64,000 nt of DNA from an uncultured bacterium (GCA_943788935.1 CALSSE010000006.1:124001-188000); one strand, 5' to 3'; numbered from the stretch's first letter, positions 40,399 to 52,303 are shown. Notes: generated by a model from the sequence alone, not told the origin. Numbers and translations: made by a program.

Positions 40399-40995
40399 CT
40401 ACTCATGAGTGAGCCATTCTAGATAACTCTTCAGCTCGTCGTCTCGCCAAGGTTGGACGCTGATAAAGCGCAGTCGAAGACGTCCAGATTTATCGATGAC
40501 ATAGGTCTCAGGTAGCTTCTCTGTCCCATAGCGAAGGTGTTGCTTATCCTTGATCGATGGATCACGATAAACCTCCATAGAGAGAGCCTGTGGTCCCATG
40601 ATTTGCTGTATCGCTCCCCAGTCTTCATCAGCGCTTAACGCCACTAAAGCGAAGGGGAGCCCTTTCATGTCTTGAGCGAGACCTTCAAGATCAGGCATCT
40701 CCTTGATACAAGGAGGGCACCAGCTCGCCCAAAAGTTAAGTAATACTACTTGGCCTCTATAGGCGGACAGTGACTTCTGTTCACCGCTAGCGTCTTCTAA
40801 GGTTAAGTCGAGTGCGCTCCCGACCTTATGATCATATGCTGAGAGCTCACTAACCTGTGCCTGATAGCGACGAGCGACCCTCGCCTCTGGGTTTTCATCA
40901 ATGGTTGGCCGGTGAGCATGAGCGAGCGCAATAAGAGAGATGAGAATCACGGCGACGACGAGACGTTGACTGGTGGCAGAGGTTGAGCTGCTCAT
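40399..40995 (-). CDS. TlpA/ResA-like thioredoxin-fold protein
   Basis: A signal-anchor (LVVAVILISLIALAHA) is followed by a TlpA-type domain: VVLLNFWASWCPPCIKEMPD with CPPC (Cys93, Cys96), the ALSADEDWGAI insertion and KLPETYVIDKSGRLRLRF with the cis-Pro. Such envelope-facing reductases keep apocytochromes or other thiols reduced, or act in thiol-disulfide exchange. It is plausible that it serves maturation of the multihaem cytochrome at 26231, although they are far apart. It overlaps the methyltransferase gene by four bases and lies 6 bp before the CPBP gene. Confidence 0.9.
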   Translation of the reverse strand: MSSSTSATSQRLVVAVILISLIALAHAHRPTIDENPEARVARRYQAQVSELSAYDHKVGSALDLTLEDASGEQKSLSAYRGQVVLLNFWASWCPPCIKEMPDLEGLAQDMKGLPFALVALSADEDWGAIQQIMGPQALSMEVYRDPSIKDKQHLRYGTEKLPETYVIDKSGRLRLRFISVQPWRDDELKSYLEWLTHE

Positions 40996-42155
40996 TTACG
41001 CTTCCCCTTCACTCTCTGAGTTTTTTGGTGCTTACGCTTCATCGCTGCGAGGTGACCTTGAGTCGCCTCTCGCTTAAAAGTTCGATAGAGCTCATATTCT
41101 TGGCTCTCGGGAGGGAGATTCAGATCAGCGGCCGCCTTGAGCATAGTATTCGCCTCGAGGTACTCTTCTTCATTAATCGCGATCTGAGCGCGTAAGAGCC
41201 AGCCTTGAGGGATATCAGGACAATGAGTAGTGAGCTCTTCCAAGAGCATCCTCGCTCCTTTGAGATCATCTTGCCCAATCCTTAACTCGGCCCATTGGAA
41301 ATATCCTTCAGGTCGGCTTTGGTCAAGTTGGATCGCCCTCTCTAACACTCCTTCAGCGTCAAGGCGACGGTCTTGATCGACATAGCGGAGGGCCAGGTGC
41401 AGCATGAGGTCATATTCAAGTCGACGCTCTTCTTCACCGAGGTCACTGCTCACCTCACGGTCAAGCTCGGTCACCTCACTGACCGGTGTTCGCTCTCGTC
41501 GGGCGTTAATCCATAGCGGCTTAAGTTTTAAGATCGGATCAAAGTAATCGATCTCTTCGCGAGAGACCTCGACGAGTCCTGCTCGCTCATGAAGGGCGGC
41601 GACCTCGTCTTCCTCGTAAACGTGAATCCCTAGAGTGTCATGATCATCGGGATGATGATTCGGTCCGACCCAAAATTGGTAGCGAATCACTCCGCCATCC
41701 TCTAGCACTCGTCCTAGCTCTCCAAAATAGGCGCTGACCACATCGGGCGGGAGGTGAGGGAGGACCGAGTAAGAGCAGATGACCTTAAAGCTCTGATCAT
41801 CAAACTGGCGGAGTTCAGCGCCTGAATTAACCACAAACTCAAGATCTTCCACTTCGCTATGTAGCTCTTGTGCTCGCTCGATCATGAGTGGAGAGACGTC
41901 TACGCCTACCGCTCGATCAAAGTGGGTAGCGAGCGGTGCGGTCATTCGACCGATACCGCATCCTAGATCAAGGAGAGCGCCGCTCATCTCTTCGCCAAGC
42001 AGTGGCTTTAAGCCTTCGATAAAGTGGGCGCAGTCTCTCTCGGCAGAGGCGTGGTAGCTCTCGAGGTCGGCCTCTTGTGTAGCGGCGACCCAATAATAAG
42101 GATCAGCTTCTGCGCGCCGATCCCAATCTCGCTTCATCTTTTCTTGTATCTTCAT
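40992..42155 (-). CDS. SAM-dependent methyltransferase fused to a TPR domain
   Basis: Residues about 45-210 form a class I methyltransferase: motif I GALLDLGCGIGRMTAPL, then AVGVDVSPLMIERAQEL (acidic end of strand 2) and a motif-IV-like segment FKVICSYSVLPHLP. The C-terminal part (about 265-370) contains TPR-like repeats (AEGVLERAIQLDQSRPEGYF; GARMLLEELTTHCPDIP) and a basic tail (KRKHQKTQRVKGKRK). The substrate is unknown. It starts 21 bp after the barrel gene and its end overlaps the TlpA gene by four bases, so it belongs to the envelope operon. No signal peptide, so cytoplasmic. Confidence 0.88.
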   Translation of the reverse strand: MKIQEKMKRDWDRRAEADPYYWVAATQEADLESYHASAERDCAHFIEGLKPLLGEEMSGALLDLGCGIGRMTAPLATHFDRAVGVDVSPLMIERAQELHSEVEDLEFVVNSGAELRQFDDQSFKVICSYSVLPHLPPDVVSAYFGELGRVLEDGGVIRYQFWVGPNHHPDDHDTLGIHVYEEDEVAALHERAGLVEVSREEIDYFDPILKLKPLWINARRERTPVSEVTELDREVSSDLGEEERRLEYDLMLHLALRYVDQDRRLDAEGVLERAIQLDQSRPEGYFQWAELRIGQDDLKGARMLLEELTTHCPDIPQGWLLRAQIAINEEEYLEANTMLKAAADLNLPPESQEYELYRTFKREATQGHLAAMKRKHQKTQRVKGKRK

Positions 42156-42176
42156 GCTTCCTCTAACGGCGATTTC

Positions 42177-43322
42177 TTATAGGGTGATTAGGGCGCTGAA
42201 GGTATACGTGGTTCGGCTGCGATTGTCAGTCTCAAAGTCAAAAAATGGTAGGGTTACTCGATCACCATCTGAGGAGTAAAACCTATCGTTAGTGGTCATT
42301 GATGCTGAGAGAGAGAGTCTGTCTAAGAACCGATCCTCTTCTTCTTGGCCGCTGTCGCCGAGCGATTCGTTGAGCGCTTGCTGAGCTGCAGAAGCAGTTC
42401 GATTAAAGCCATAGATGAAAAAGAAGCTCGTCCCGTGAATCAGTGAGCCGACTTGCTTACCCGATTGAGCGTAATCCGAGGCGAGAGGGTCGGCTGTAGT
42501 GTCAGGGAAGCTCGTCGCTAATAAAGAGCCAAACATCCGGTATGTGACCCCGGCGCGTAAGCCACTGAATAGGGGGTATTGCATATTGATCGCTCCTCCC
42601 CAGTACATAAGATCATTGGGACTCCCCAGGTCCTCACCGCTGATCTGACAGGCTTGAGGAGTGAGGGAACAGTCGATCTGAATCGTAGGGTTATCGAGGA
42701 CATTATATCCCACAAAGCTCGTCCCTTGGATCACTAGTTTAATGGGCGTCGCATAGATGAGGGAGAGAAAAGAGGAGAGGTATGTCTTAACCCCTAACGA
42801 CCGAGACTGCATACTAAAGGGGATAGAACCGTTGACACCTAGGTTGGCGCTGAGCTTAGGGATCAACGCGCTGAGGCCTGGAATCGTCCAACCGGCACTT
42901 ACTGTGGCGTCTTGGACATAAAAACGATTGGGTTGGGTAGTCGCCGCAGGGATGATTCCTGCTCGGTTAAAACCTTCGGAGAGGGCTCGCGTGAAACCTA
43001 CTCCCCCTGAGAAGAAAAGTGGGGGGAGGTTTGGTGAAAATTTCCAAGTATAGCTAATGCCACTATTGATATTAAGTAAAGACCACCCAAAGCCATCGGA
43101 GTCGGAGAGTTGGTATTGTGCTGCGGCTTCACTCCGTTCGTTGCCCACAAAGTTACTGTGGTTCCACGTTATCCCTGTACTCACGGACCCGATGAGAGGG
43201 TAAGACTCGCTCGTTCCTTTCGCATCAGCGAGTGAGAGAGAGATTTGGCTGAGGACTAAGAGAGTCATGTAGAGAAGCGATACACATCGCTGGAGACGCT
43301 GTAGTGGTGAACTTAGTACCAT
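42177..43322 (-). CDS. Putative outer-membrane beta-barrel protein
   Basis: 381 residues with a signal (SLLYMTLLVLSQISLSLADA) and many Gly/aromatic strand-like segments: YPLIGSVSTGITWNHSNF, ISYTWKFSPNLPPLFFSGGV, ATVSAGWTIPGLSALI, SSFLSLIYATPIKLVIQGT and RLSLSASMTTNDRF, ending TTYTFSALITL. These features suggest a barrel of roughly 14 to 18 strands; no family is assigned. The start ATG at 43322 overlaps the end of the preceding Cys-rich gene by ten bases, so the two are co-translated. It is 21 bp before the methyltransferase gene. Confidence 0.82.
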   Translation of the reverse strand: MVLSSPLQRLQRCVSLLYMTLLVLSQISLSLADAKGTSESYPLIGSVSTGITWNHSNFVGNERSEAAAQYQLSDSDGFGWSLLNINSGISYTWKFSPNLPPLFFSGGVGFTRALSEGFNRAGIIPAATTQPNRFYVQDATVSAGWTIPGLSALIPKLSANLGVNGSIPFSMQSRSLGVKTYLSSFLSLIYATPIKLVIQGTSFVGYNVLDNPTIQIDCSLTPQACQISGEDLGSPNDLMYWGGAINMQYPLFSGLRAGVTYRMFGSLLATSFPDTTADPLASDYAQSGKQVGSLIHGTSFFFIYGFNRTASAAQQALNESLGDSGQEEEDRFLDRLSLSASMTTNDRFYSSDGDRVTLPFFDFETDNRSRTTYTFSALITL

Positions 43323-44338
43323 ATCGCTTGATCTCCTCGCTTTACAGCGTTTAGAGGTTGGTGGTTACGCTGAGGGATGAGCGCATCATAGCGGACAGCC
43401 GCTTTAACGAGGCGACCTTGAACTTCGACTATCTCCAAGATACCGATCGGTGTCTTCAGTCGCTCAGGGGGAAGGTTTGGTAAGAGACAGCGCTCAGCAT
43501 AGCCATCTCTAGCGAGGCAGCGAAGAGCGGCTCGACGGCAACTAAGCTCTTCTTTACAGCACATCTGCTCGAAGCCTCCACAAGGCTCAGGAGGTGGACG
43601 GCAGACGCTCTTCCGATCTCCGCTCTTCTCATCCAAAAGTTGTACACACATGAGCGGTTGTTGGCTGGTGACTTCACATGAACCTCGAGTTGTTGTTTGA
43701 CAACAAGGTTCATTGAGATGACCACAGATCTCTCCATCTTCAGCACCGCTTAACTCATCATCATCATCAGAGCTCTCCAAGAGATCAACTGAGGCTGCAG
43801 GTGTACTGAGGGCGATAGGGCTACCATTCTCTGATTGAGCAGCAATTGCTTCATCTCTTAGTTTAATCTTTGTAGCCTCATACTCTCGTAAGCGTTGTAA
43901 ATAGGTGGGTCGATAAGCTCTTTGACGGGGAGGCCCCAAGCGAGAGGCTTTAAGGAGTCTACCTTCCCAAGGCGCTGCAGTATGTATGAGAGAGGAGCCT
44001 TGGGCTTCTTGTTTCGCACCTCTCCTGCGTCGACGAGACTTTGAGGATCGTCGTCGACGCTTTAGCGCTCGTTTCTCCGAGCGAGCGAGCTGCCGAGCCT
44101 CAACGGGCTTAGGCTCTCGAGAGGCGAAGAGATAGATGTGACGAGGAGAAGTCAAGGTCTTACCGATCCTAGTGATCGGGCGCTGTATATCAACGACTGT
44201 AAAAAACAGCTCTGGTTGCTCGATGTCTACTCTCTCATCGTAGGGGGAGTTCTGAGCATAGAGAGCGGGGCTAAGGCCGATGATTATCAAGAAGACAAAG
44301 CCTTGGAAGAGACTCCAGTCAGAGCGCTTATAATCCAT
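43313..44338 (-). CDS. Secreted Cys-rich protein with two CG-N5-CC modules
   Basis: I chose the ATG at 44338 (MDYKRSDWSLFQGFVFLI...): it is followed by a good signal peptide ending SPALYAQN and preceded by AAAAAAGAG; the frame is open to 44578 but with no signal there. The mature part has a basic Arg/Lys-rich stretch (KRALKRRRRSSKSRRRRRG), then two modules of form CGHLNEPCC and CGGFEQMCC with further Cys to about residue 270, and a C-terminal tail (IGILEIVEVQGRLVKAAV) that looks like a flagellar assembly/secretin-associated beta strand pattern. Function unknown. First gene of the leftward envelope operon. Confidence 0.75.
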   Translation of the reverse strand: MDYKRSDWSLFQGFVFLIIIGLSPALYAQNSPYDERVDIEQPELFFTVVDIQRPITRIGKTLTSPRHIYLFASREPKPVEARQLARSEKRALKRRRRSSKSRRRRRGAKQEAQGSSLIHTAAPWEGRLLKASRLGPPRQRAYRPTYLQRLREYEATKIKLRDEAIAAQSENGSPIALSTPAASVDLLESSDDDDELSGAEDGEICGHLNEPCCQTTTRGSCEVTSQQPLMCVQLLDEKSGDRKSVCRPPPEPCGGFEQMCCKEELSCRRAALRCLARDGYAERCLLPNLPPERLKTPIGILEIVEVQGRLVKAAVRYDALIPQRNHQPLNAVKRGDQAIWY

Positions 44339-44777
44339 CTCTTTTTTCACAGAGAGAGGGACAATCGTCTCTTGATTTAGCGTTGTTTGATGCGGTGGGT
44401 TAGTGTTTTTCTGTCTTTGAGACGCTTTCAAGCGGGTCTCCCTCTTGTGGATCATGACTACTTGATTTACTTTCATTTCATATGCAAGACACATAATGAG
44501 CGGTCTTGGTTGAGATTTTTGCAATATTGAGGCACTAACTTTAGACTTTATGATGGTAAGACTTAAGTTAAATATCAAGCGATCTCAGCAATATATACCG
44601 CATGATGGCCCACGCAGATGATAGAATTAATATCAGTCACGATCACTATTTAAGATAAGCAAGAATAAATATATGTGCAAATATGAGCGAAATACTCGCT
44701 TAAGCAAGATTAATCTAGCTTCACGGCGATCACGATACAACCCCCATAGCACCTCCAATACACCTCTGAGTAAATCG

Positions 44778-45797
44778 ATGAAGCAGCCGCCCCTAATAGG
44801 ATCTCAGATACTGTCTTTCGCCTCGTCTCTGGCCATGACGCTCTCTCTTGCATGGGGAGGAGTTAATATCGCTCAGGTTCAAGCTCAGTCTCCAACGACT
44901 GAGCGAGAGAGCGCTGAAGTGATAGTGAGTCAACCCTCCGAAGAGAACAGTGTAGCACGAGACGCTAAACAACTCTCCTTAGAGCGAGTCTTGACTCGAT
45001 TCGCTAGACGAGCGACTGAGCAGCTGCGACCTGACGTTCGCAACGGACTCATCCGAGTGATGGTCGCTACAGCTCAAGGGAAATCGCTCGACCAAACGAC
45101 TCGTCAAGCGCTCGCTGCTTCCCTCGCTCATAAGATCGCTCAACAGCCTAATATACTCATCCTTGAACCTGATCATGAGCGTGCGGTGATGGCTCGGTTT
45201 AGTGAAACAGGACTTGAGTTTACAGAGAACAGAAGTATCTCAATCGGCCAGCATACTGGTGTTCGTTATGTGTTAATGCTGACCGTTTCAAATAGTGAGA
45301 GTCCAACGGGGATCAAGTTGAAGGCCAAGACGGTGAGCGTAAAGCGCCGGGGTTCTATCAAGGCATCAGAGAGTGAGGCGGTGGTATCCATGGAAGAGAT
45401 TAAACGTTTTCAGAAGGCGACTGTTTTTTATGAGAAACGCTTAGAGGCTACATGGCGATCCGCTCTGATCCCTGGTTGGGGTCAACTCTATCAAGGACGA
45501 ACCGGAGCGGCGGTCGCATATATGAGTCTCACCGCAGGATTATTGATTGGTGGTTTCGCTGCGACTCAAGCGGGTGATGAGGCGGCGACCCAATATCAGA
45601 AAAATACCGTAGACAAGGTTTATTACCGTCAACTCGCTAATAATCACTATGCGAGAGCTCAGATGATGTGGGGAGCGCTCGGAGTCACTTGGATCTCTTC
45701 TACATTATCTGCTTATCTACAAGGTGAGGATAAGCCTCGGCTTCAACTCAACTTTGATCCAGAACAATCTAGCTTTAAGCTCTCAGGAGTGTTTTGA
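44778..45797 (+). CDS. FlgO/CsgG-like protein with a membrane segment of DUF5683 type
   Basis: A signal ([20 protein letters not shown]) is followed by a domain of FlgO/CsgG type ([61 protein letters not shown]), as in outer-membrane secretion lipoproteins. The C-terminal third contains [20 protein letters not shown], the PGxGQxYxG signature of DUF5683/TM2-like proteins, with two membrane helices. I chose ATG at 44778 because the signal follows directly; an earlier ATG at 44673 adds 35 unlikely residues. The gene overlaps the giant composite gene, and they probably form one unit. Confidence 0.8.
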   Translation: MKQPPLIGSQILSFASSLAMTLSLAWGGVNIAQVQAQSPTTERESAEVIVSQPSEENSVARDAKQLSLERVLTRFARRATEQLRPDVRNGLIRVMVATAQGKSLDQTTRQALAASLAHKIAQQPNILILEPDHERAVMARFSETGLEFTENRSISIGQHTGVRYVLMLTVSNSESPTGIKLKAKTVSVKRRGSIKASESEAVVSMEEIKRFQKATVFYEKRLEATWRSALIPGWGQLYQGRTGAAVAYMSLTAGLLIGGFAATQAGDEAATQYQKNTVDKVYYRQLANNHYARAQMMWGALGVTWISSTLSAYLQGEDKPRLQLNFDPEQSSFKLSGVF

Positions 45798-45799
45798 AC

Positions 45800-48700
45800 A
45801 TGCGTACATTTACTCCTCTACTCAATCTGTTATTGATGACAAGTTTTCTTTTAATTTCAGGGCTTAGTGGGTGTCAGACTCCGCTTGATGCGACTAATCC
45901 TTTTGATCCTGAAGCGAGTATTGAGACACAACAGAGCGCTTCAGTGAGAGGAAGAGTCATTCTGCCTGAGCAGCTCAACCAGCTCATTGAGCGAGTGTCG
46001 GTCTCTTTGAGGAAACAGAGGGAACTTAGCACCCCGTTTCAAGATTTTACGCTCGACAGCACAGGAGCGTTTAATTTTATTGAACTACGTGAAGACCGAT
46101 ATCAGCTGACGATCTCTCTTGATGGCTTTAACACTGAGCGACTCTCCCTTAATGTAGGGATTGGAGAGCTCGTTGACTTAGGTGATGTCTCGCTGAGTCC
46201 GGTCGTCTCCGAGGAGACCGGAGAGGTCTCTGTTGGTGTTATGGGGACCGTGAAGCGGGCGTTGAGTCCTGAAGATGATCAAGGAGGGATTCTGATTGAA
46301 GCGATCGACACTCCTTTCGCTACAGTGAGCGCTAGTGATGGACGGTTTTATTTGGCCTTACCTCCTCGTGAGCACACATTACGCTTCAGCTCCCCACATT
46401 ATCAGAGCGCTCGACAGTTCTCGGTGAGCGTAGATGCAGATCGGATCACTAGACTAGAAGAGGTGGTGATCCTCGAGCCTGCAGCGAGCCAATTGAGGGG
46501 AAGCGTCAGTTTAGATGGTCGTACCTCCGATATGCCGCTCTCTAGTGTGGTAGTGAGACTCTTGGATCGGGAAGACTCACCGGTCGCCGAGGCCTTACAA
46601 ACCACCACTCTCGACGAGTTTGGGAGGTTTATCTTTGACGAAGTACCGGTGCAACAAGTTTGGATCAGCGTAAACTGTGAGGCTTTCTATCCTCAACTGA
46701 GACCGGTGCTTGTTGATGTAGGTCAAGTCGCTGAGGCCGGTCACTTTGATCTGCGATCTACCCCAAGACCTATTCCACCGACATCAGCTCCCCTCCGTGG
46801 TCAAGCGATATTTGCTGATCGAGATACTCATGAGGGGCTGATTGTCGAAGTGAGGCGCGCTAGTGTTTTAATCGCCTCCGTAGGTACAGAGGAAAGCGGT
46901 GAGTATGCGCTCAATCTCGATACAAATGATTACCTGCTATCATTTTCGGCTCCTTTTTATCTCCCGCAGAGTCTTGAAGTTGTCTGGGATGAAGAGGATC
47001 TACGATTTGAGGTAGACGGTTCTCCGCTGAGCGGTCGAGAGCCGATCATTCTTGAGCCAGAGTTGTCGGCTCGTCTTGAAGGCTCCCTCTACAGCCCTCT
47101 CCCATTCATCGACCGAGGAGCTTGGACTGAGGTCAGCATGTTGCGCTTGATCGGGGATCGAGGTGTCATGGAGATGAGCGCTGATGAGGAGGGCCATTTT
47201 GCTTTTGAAGACTTACACCCAGGTTTATATGGCTTAGAGGTAGAGGTGATCGGACATCTCCCTCTTACGAGGATCTTTGACCTCTCCACAGGAGGTTTGG
47301 TTTTAGAAGAGCCGATCTCGTTGATTCCGCTTCCGCCAGAGGTGCCCGCTTCTTTGAGAGGACAGGCTTTCCTCGCGCGAGGACTCGTTGGAGATGGTGA
47401 CTTGAGCGGTGAACATGCTGATATCATAGTGATCGCCCGAGAGATCCAAGAGAACTTCATCATCGCGGTCGATGTGGCGGGCTCGGCGGTGACCAACACC
47501 GCCGGTGGATATCAGATCTCAGTCAATCGTAACAATTATAGACTCTTCTTCAATAAAGATGGCTATGTGCCACGATCACTCGACGTCTTTTGGAGCGAAG
47601 AGAATGTGCGCTTTGAAGTAGAGCGTATCCCAGAGGGAGGGACTGTACCTGAGCGTATTCCCCTTGACACATACACCGTTCTGCTAGGGCAAAATCTTGG
47701 TGAAGAGGGTGATGTTGATCTCGATGGAGTACCCAATGGGCTTGATAATTGCCCTAATCTCTTTAACCCTCCAGCTGTTTTCGGCGGAGAGCAAGCGGAC
47801 CTTGATGGAGACGGTGAGGGGGATCTCTGTGATATCGATCAAGATGGGGATGGGCTCAGTGATGTTGAGGAGAGAGGGTTTAGGTTAGACCCTAGAGATT
47901 TAGACACTGATGATGATGGACTCAGCGATGGGCTTGAGGTACGGGCGCTTGGAACCGATGGTAATGATCCTGATACTGACGGTGATGGGAGGTCTGATGC
48001 TGATGAGCTGAGTGACTCAACACCTGCGGAGAATACCCTGATCGACCTCACGCTCTTTGATACTAACGAGGATGGGGTGATCACTCAGACTGAAGCCTTA
48101 GCTGGGTCGATGATCCCCGCTGATTTTGACGGGGATGAGGTGATTGACGCGCTAGAGAGTCTCTTAATCGACAGTGACGGTGATCGAGCGATGGATCAGA
48201 TCGATGGTCCAGGCCCCGAAGGTGATATTGATGGAGATGGATTTAGAAATGGGCTCCGCGATGGCGATGGGGTGTGTCTTGATCCTATCAGCTGCGACCC
48301 CTGTTTAACGACCCCAGACATGATCGATATAGAGCGTTCCACGCCTGACCAGCTTATTCCCCTAGATACTGATGCTGATGGCTTTGGTGATGCCTGCGAT
48401 CTCGACGATGATAATGATGGTGAGCCCGATGAACAAGATGTGTGTAGATTAGTCGCCGACCCTGAGCAGCTTGATACCGATCTCGATGGTCGTGGAGATG
48501 CCTGTGATCTCGATGATGATAACGATGGTCTAGACGATACTGTCGAGAGACTACTTCAGAGCTCTACGATCTCTCCTGACACAGACAACGACGGGGTGAA
48601 TGATGGAGATGGGGTAAATGTTTTAGACAATTGTATTCTTGTTAGTAATCCAGAGCAGTTAGACCGCGACCAAGATCAAACAGGTGATCTCTGTGACACC

Positions 48701-51700
48701 GATGACGATAATGACGGGATCTTGGATGTTAACGACAATTGCCCACTCTATGTTAACGCTGACCAGTTTAACACCGACCAAGATGGTTTTGGAGATGTCT
48801 GTGACCTCGACGATGACAATGATGGGGTCTTAGACAGCGCTGATAACTGCGCTTTAACCGCTAACCCAGATCAAGCAGATAACGACCTTGATGGCTTCGG
48901 TAACGGCTGTGATGCTGATGATGATAATGATGGTGTCTTAGATGGTGACGACAACTGCATATTCATCTTCAATCCTGATCAGCGCAGCACTCAAGCCGGC
49001 GGAGGATTGGGGGATGCATGCTCCTTGGATATTGATGGCGATGGGATCGTCGATGGTCAAGATAACTGCCTAGAAGTGTTTAATCCTGACCAACGAGATA
49101 TGGATCTCGATGGATTTGGTGATGTCTGTGATGTAGATCCCGATGGAGACCAGCTCGAGAGCCTAGTAGACAACTGCCCCTTTGTCTTCAATCCACCGCT
49201 CCCCTTAGACGAGCCTAATGCAGAGGGAGAGGTCTTCGCTCAGCTCGATAATGATGAAGATGGGATCGGAGATGTCTGTGATGATGATGACGACAATGAT
49301 GATGTCCCCGATGAGATTGACACGTGCCCAGACGACCTCAACGTAGGCACTGATCAAGATCGAGATGGAATAGATGATGCATGCGATGTCTGCATAGATA
49401 GCTTCGACCCATTGCAGCGGGACAGCGATGGAGACGGAGATGGCGATCTCTGTGATGAAGACATGGATAACGATGGAATCATTGATTCATTAGATAATTG
49501 CCTCACACGATTTAATCCGGAACAGCTTGATTTAAATGCTGATGGGGTGGGAGATGCTTGCGCGAAGCACTTCACTAATCGTCTCACCGATCGTGACGTG
49601 ACCGACCTCGCTATTTTTGGTGATGAGCTGTGGGTCGGCTCAGAGAGTGGTGGTTTCACTCAGTGGCGTTGGGACACAGAGCTGAATGAAGGCATGGGAG
49701 GCTATGTATCACGGAGACTCACGACAAGTGAAGGGACACCAAGTAATCGTGTAAAAGAGCTTGCGTTCACAGGTGGAGGTGACCTCAAGGCGATCACCTC
49801 TCAAGGTCTAGTGACCCATTACGCGGCGAGTGATACTTGGGATTTGATCATGTTTGATGAGGCTCCCGAGCCATGTCGAGGTGATCAGCCAGTGATCCCT
49901 TGGGCAGCGGCGGTTGACCTGGATGTGTATCGTACAGATGACACCATGTATGTAGCTTTCGCTGATCGAGTTGTTCGCTATCGAGGTGGTCAATATACAT
50001 GTTGGGTGAGAGGGGAAGACCTTCCAGACTTCTCTATCAATGGTGTAGATGTTAACCCCTACAATGGAGATGTGTGGGTGAGTACCAATGGGGGAGCCTA
50101 TCGTTATAATCAGCAGTTTGGTTGGCGAGGGTTTACTCGTCCAGTGCTCAGGAGCGACTTGGTCAATCAAGTCGGCTTCAGCGATGATGGTAAGATTTGG
50201 GTACTCTCTCGCGGTAATAGTGACAGCTACGTTACTTTATCGGGGATACAAGGAGAAGTGTATGAGCAGTTCACGGGGTGGCCTGCGGTCCACGTTATGG
50301 CAGAGATTACCGAGTCTATTTTTGGTGTCATGAGTCCTACTGATAATGTGTGGGCTTATGAAGCGTCTCGATCAGGACTCGCTAGCTACAGCTCAGTGGG
50401 GACATTTCTAGAAGATGAAGTCCAGTTCCACCCATCACCTCTCAATAACCGAGGGGCACCTCTCATTATTGGTCCTCAAGGTCAGCTCCTCCATCAAGGA
50501 TACCAGCTCGGTGTTCTCCCTTTTGGCGAGGACGAAGAGCCGGAGATCATTAATATGGGTGAAGAAACACTCTCTCCAGTCGGTGAGGTGAGGTTCGGTG
50601 ACTATGTAGGACCAAACAGTGACGCTACCCGCTCAGACTATCGACCAGGGTTAGGGATGTGGTCTGCGCATCATTATGGCCTCAAGCTCAATGAGACTTT
50701 ATATCAAACGTCTAATGATCTCCCAGGTGACCGAGTGAGAGATGTAGCTATCGACGCCCAAGATCAGGTCTGGATCGCGACCGCCACAGGAGTCGCTCAT
50801 CGGCGCTCTGGTCGCTTTTATACTTATTATCCTGGGAGCAGTCTTGAGGAGGAGCTCGCCGGCGGACGTCCCTATAATCCGAGCGCCAATCATGTCTATG
50901 CTACGGTTGTTGACCGAGAAAATCGAGGGTGGTTTGGTACAGAGGGAGGAGTCTTTTACTTTGATGGGGTCGCGGTCCGTGAGGTGTTGATCAAAGGAGG
51001 AGGCGCTATGCCTGCCACCTATGCTCTTTACATTGATGATGATGGGGTTTTATGGGCAGGGACTTCTAAGGGACTCTATCGTCGGCAGCCGAGGACTCGT
51101 CTAGAGCTCGTCTCTGATGAAGCGCCGATGGACTTCATTCATGTCTCATTGATCCCCAACCATGAGCCACTGGTCACTCAGTTAACAGGGAGCTTTGATG
51201 CTCGTCTGTTCGCCGCGTCTCCCCAAGGTTTATTTGTCCGCAGTGCTGATGGTTCTACCCGACAATATACCTCAAGAGATGGTCTACCTGCGACTCGAGT
51301 CCATGATATCTTTGTGATTAATACTCGACCTGACGCTTTGGTGTGGGTCTCTACGGACGCAGGTCTAAGTCAATATGTGGAGGCATTGCGTGAGTTAGAC
51401 TTGGAGCCTCAGTCTTCGGTTGTTCCTAACCCTTATCCCGAACTGCGTGTAGATGAACACGGAATCACTTGGATCAGTCTTGAAGGTGGTTACTTTGAGG
51501 GAGCACCGAGTGACCCAAGCAGCAATGGAGTCTTCTTATTTCCCTTTGAGATTAGTCAGACTGAGGTGAGCAAAGGGCAGTGGGCTTCTCTTAATGGTGA
51601 ACCTACGGTCGATGAAGAGTCCGCTTCATTCCCTCAAGTCTTTGAAGGGATCAGTGAACTAACTAGCGCTCTCTCTACACTCTCCGTAACCGCAGCGGGG

Positions 51701-52111
51701 ACCATCGATCTACCTCGCCAAGCAGAGTGGGAATTGAGCGCGCAAGGTGATCGACTTGAGCACCACGCTCTCTATCCATGGGCAGAGAGCTTTCCGTTTT
51801 ATGAAGGGACTAGTGCAGTGGGGGTAGACGGTCTACGTTGTGAGCGAGCGATCTCTGTAGAGTGTGGTGGCTCTTTGGCGGAGGTAAGCTCAGCTCCGCT
51901 TGGACAGACTCCACAGGCGATCATCGGAGTAGGTGGTAATGCTGCAGAGTGGGTGAGCGACGCTAATGGCTATCGCTTGGTCGGTGGAGGAACATCATCA
52001 AGTTCTGATTACCTTCGCCTCTCTTCTTGGGTCACTGATGACTCAAGTCAACTTAATATTCTTGTCCCTGCTGACTCACGAGGAGCTCGTCTCTTGATTC
52101 GTAGCCGCTAA
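45800..52111 (+). CDS. Giant composite lipoprotein: Ig-like, TSP3, propeller and FGE-like parts
   Basis: The 2103-residue chain has a lipoprotein signal ([16 protein letters not shown]). Residues about 50-620 form six carboxypeptidase-regulatory-like beta sandwiches, each starting like ASVRGRV, APLRGQA or ASLRGQA. About 635-1255 hold a dozen thrombospondin type-3 calcium-binding units (DxDxDGxxDxxDNC). About 1265-1900 hold propeller-type repeats with [22 protein letters not shown] and [11 protein letters not shown], like the ligand-binding part of two-component regulators. The last 200 residues are a shortened FGE-like fold ([24 protein letters not shown]). It is probably a calcium-stiffened surface adhesin or receptor. 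AGGAG lies ten bases before the ATG; a TTG at 45794 is an alternative, overlapping the previous gene. Confidence 0.88.
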   Translation: MRTFTPLLNLLLMTSFLLISGLSGCQTPLDATNPFDPEASIETQQSASVRGRVILPEQLNQLIERVSVSLRKQRELSTPFQDFTLDSTGAFNFIELREDRYQLTISLDGFNTERLSLNVGIGELVDLGDVSLSPVVSEETGEVSVGVMGTVKRALSPEDDQGGILIEAIDTPFATVSASDGRFYLALPPREHTLRFSSPHYQSARQFSVSVDADRITRLEEVVILEPAASQLRGSVSLDGRTSDMPLSSVVVRLLDREDSPVAEALQTTTLDEFGRFIFDEVPVQQVWISVNCEAFYPQLRPVLVDVGQVAEAGHFDLRSTPRPIPPTSAPLRGQAIFADRDTHEGLIVEVRRASVLIASVGTEESGEYALNLDTNDYLLSFSAPFYLPQSLEVVWDEEDLRFEVDGSPLSGREPIILEPELSARLEGSLYSPLPFIDRGAWTEVSMLRLIGDRGVMEMSADEEGHFAFEDLHPGLYGLEVEVIGHLPLTRIFDLSTGGLVLEEPISLIPLPPEVPASLRGQAFLARGLVGDGDLSGEHADIIVIAREIQENFIIAVDVAGSAVTNTAGGYQISVNRNNYRLFFNKDGYVPRSLDVFWSEENVRFEVERIPEGGTVPERIPLDTYTVLLGQNLGEEGDVDLDGVPNGLDNCPNLFNPPAVFGGEQADLDGDGEGDLCDIDQDGDGLSDVEERGFRLDPRDLDTDDDGLSDGLEVRALGTDGNDPDTDGDGRSDADELSDSTPAENTLIDLTLFDTNEDGVITQTEALAGSMIPADFDGDEVIDALESLLIDSDGDRAMDQIDGPGPEGDIDGDGFRNGLRDGDGVCLDPISCDPCLTTPDMIDIERSTPDQLIPLDTDADGFGDACDLDDDNDGEPDEQDVCRLVADPEQLDTDLDGRGDACDLDDDNDGLDDTVERLLQSSTISPDTDNDGVNDGDGVNVLDNCILVSNPEQLDRDQDQTGDLCDTDDDNDGILDVNDNCPLYVNADQFNTDQDGFGDVCDLDDDNDGVLDSADNCALTANPDQADNDLDGFGNGCDADDDNDGVLDGDDNCIFIFNPDQRSTQAGGGLGDACSLDIDGDGIVDGQDNCLEVFNPDQRDMDLDGFGDVCDVDPDGDQLESLVDNCPFVFNPPLPLDEPNAEGEVFAQLDNDEDGIGDVCDDDDDNDDVPDEIDTCPDDLNVGTDQDRDGIDDACDVCIDSFDPLQRDSDGDGDGDLCDEDMDNDGIIDSLDNCLTRFNPEQLDLNADGVGDACAKHFTNRLTDRDVTDLAIFGDELWVGSESGGFTQWRWDTELNEGMGGYVSRRLTTSEGTPSNRVKELAFTGGGDLKAITSQGLVTHYAASDTWDLIMFDEAPEPCRGDQPVIPWAAAVDLDVYRTDDTMYVAFADRVVRYRGGQYTCWVRGEDLPDFSINGVDVNPYNGDVWVSTNGGAYRYNQQFGWRGFTRPVLRSDLVNQVGFSDDGKIWVLSRGNSDSYVTLSGIQGEVYEQFTGWPAVHVMAEITESIFGVMSPTDNVWAYEASRSGLASYSSVGTFLEDEVQFHPSPLNNRGAPLIIGPQGQLLHQGYQLGVLPFGEDEEPEIINMGEETLSPVGEVRFGDYVGPNSDATRSDYRPGLGMWSAHHYGLKLNETLYQTSNDLPGDRVRDVAIDAQDQVWIATATGVAHRRSGRFYTYYPGSSLEEELAGGRPYNPSANHVYATVVDRENRGWFGTEGGVFYFDGVAVREVLIKGGGAMPATYALYIDDDGVLWAGTSKGLYRRQPRTRLELVSDEAPMDFIHVSLIPNHEPLVTQLTGSFDARLFAASPQGLFVRSADGSTRQYTSRDGLPATRVHDIFVINTRPDALVWVSTDAGLSQYVEALRELDLEPQSSVVPNPYPELRVDEHGITWISLEGGYFEGAPSDPSSNGVFLFPFEISQTEVSKGQWASLNGEPTVDEESASFPQVFEGISELTSALSTLSVTAAGTIDLPRQAEWELSAQGDRLEHHALYPWAESFPFYEGTSAVGVDGLRCERAISVECGGSLAEVSSAPLGQTPQAIIGVGGNAAEWVSDANGYRLVGGGTSSSSDYLRLSSWVTDDSSQLNILVPADSRGARLLIRSR

Positions 52112-52303
52112 GCTGAAAATCATTCAGTCAAAGCTGTTGATGGCGACGCTTAATGACGCTCGCTCAGAAGACTCGCTATCGAGACTGTCAGTCACTGAGA
52201 GCGAGCTGCCCATTTATCTTACATATGCATTATGGTGTCGCGAGTCGATTGTAGTCTCGTGAAGCCTCTCTCGACTTCTCCTTGTACTTTGTATGGAGGT
52301 TAC

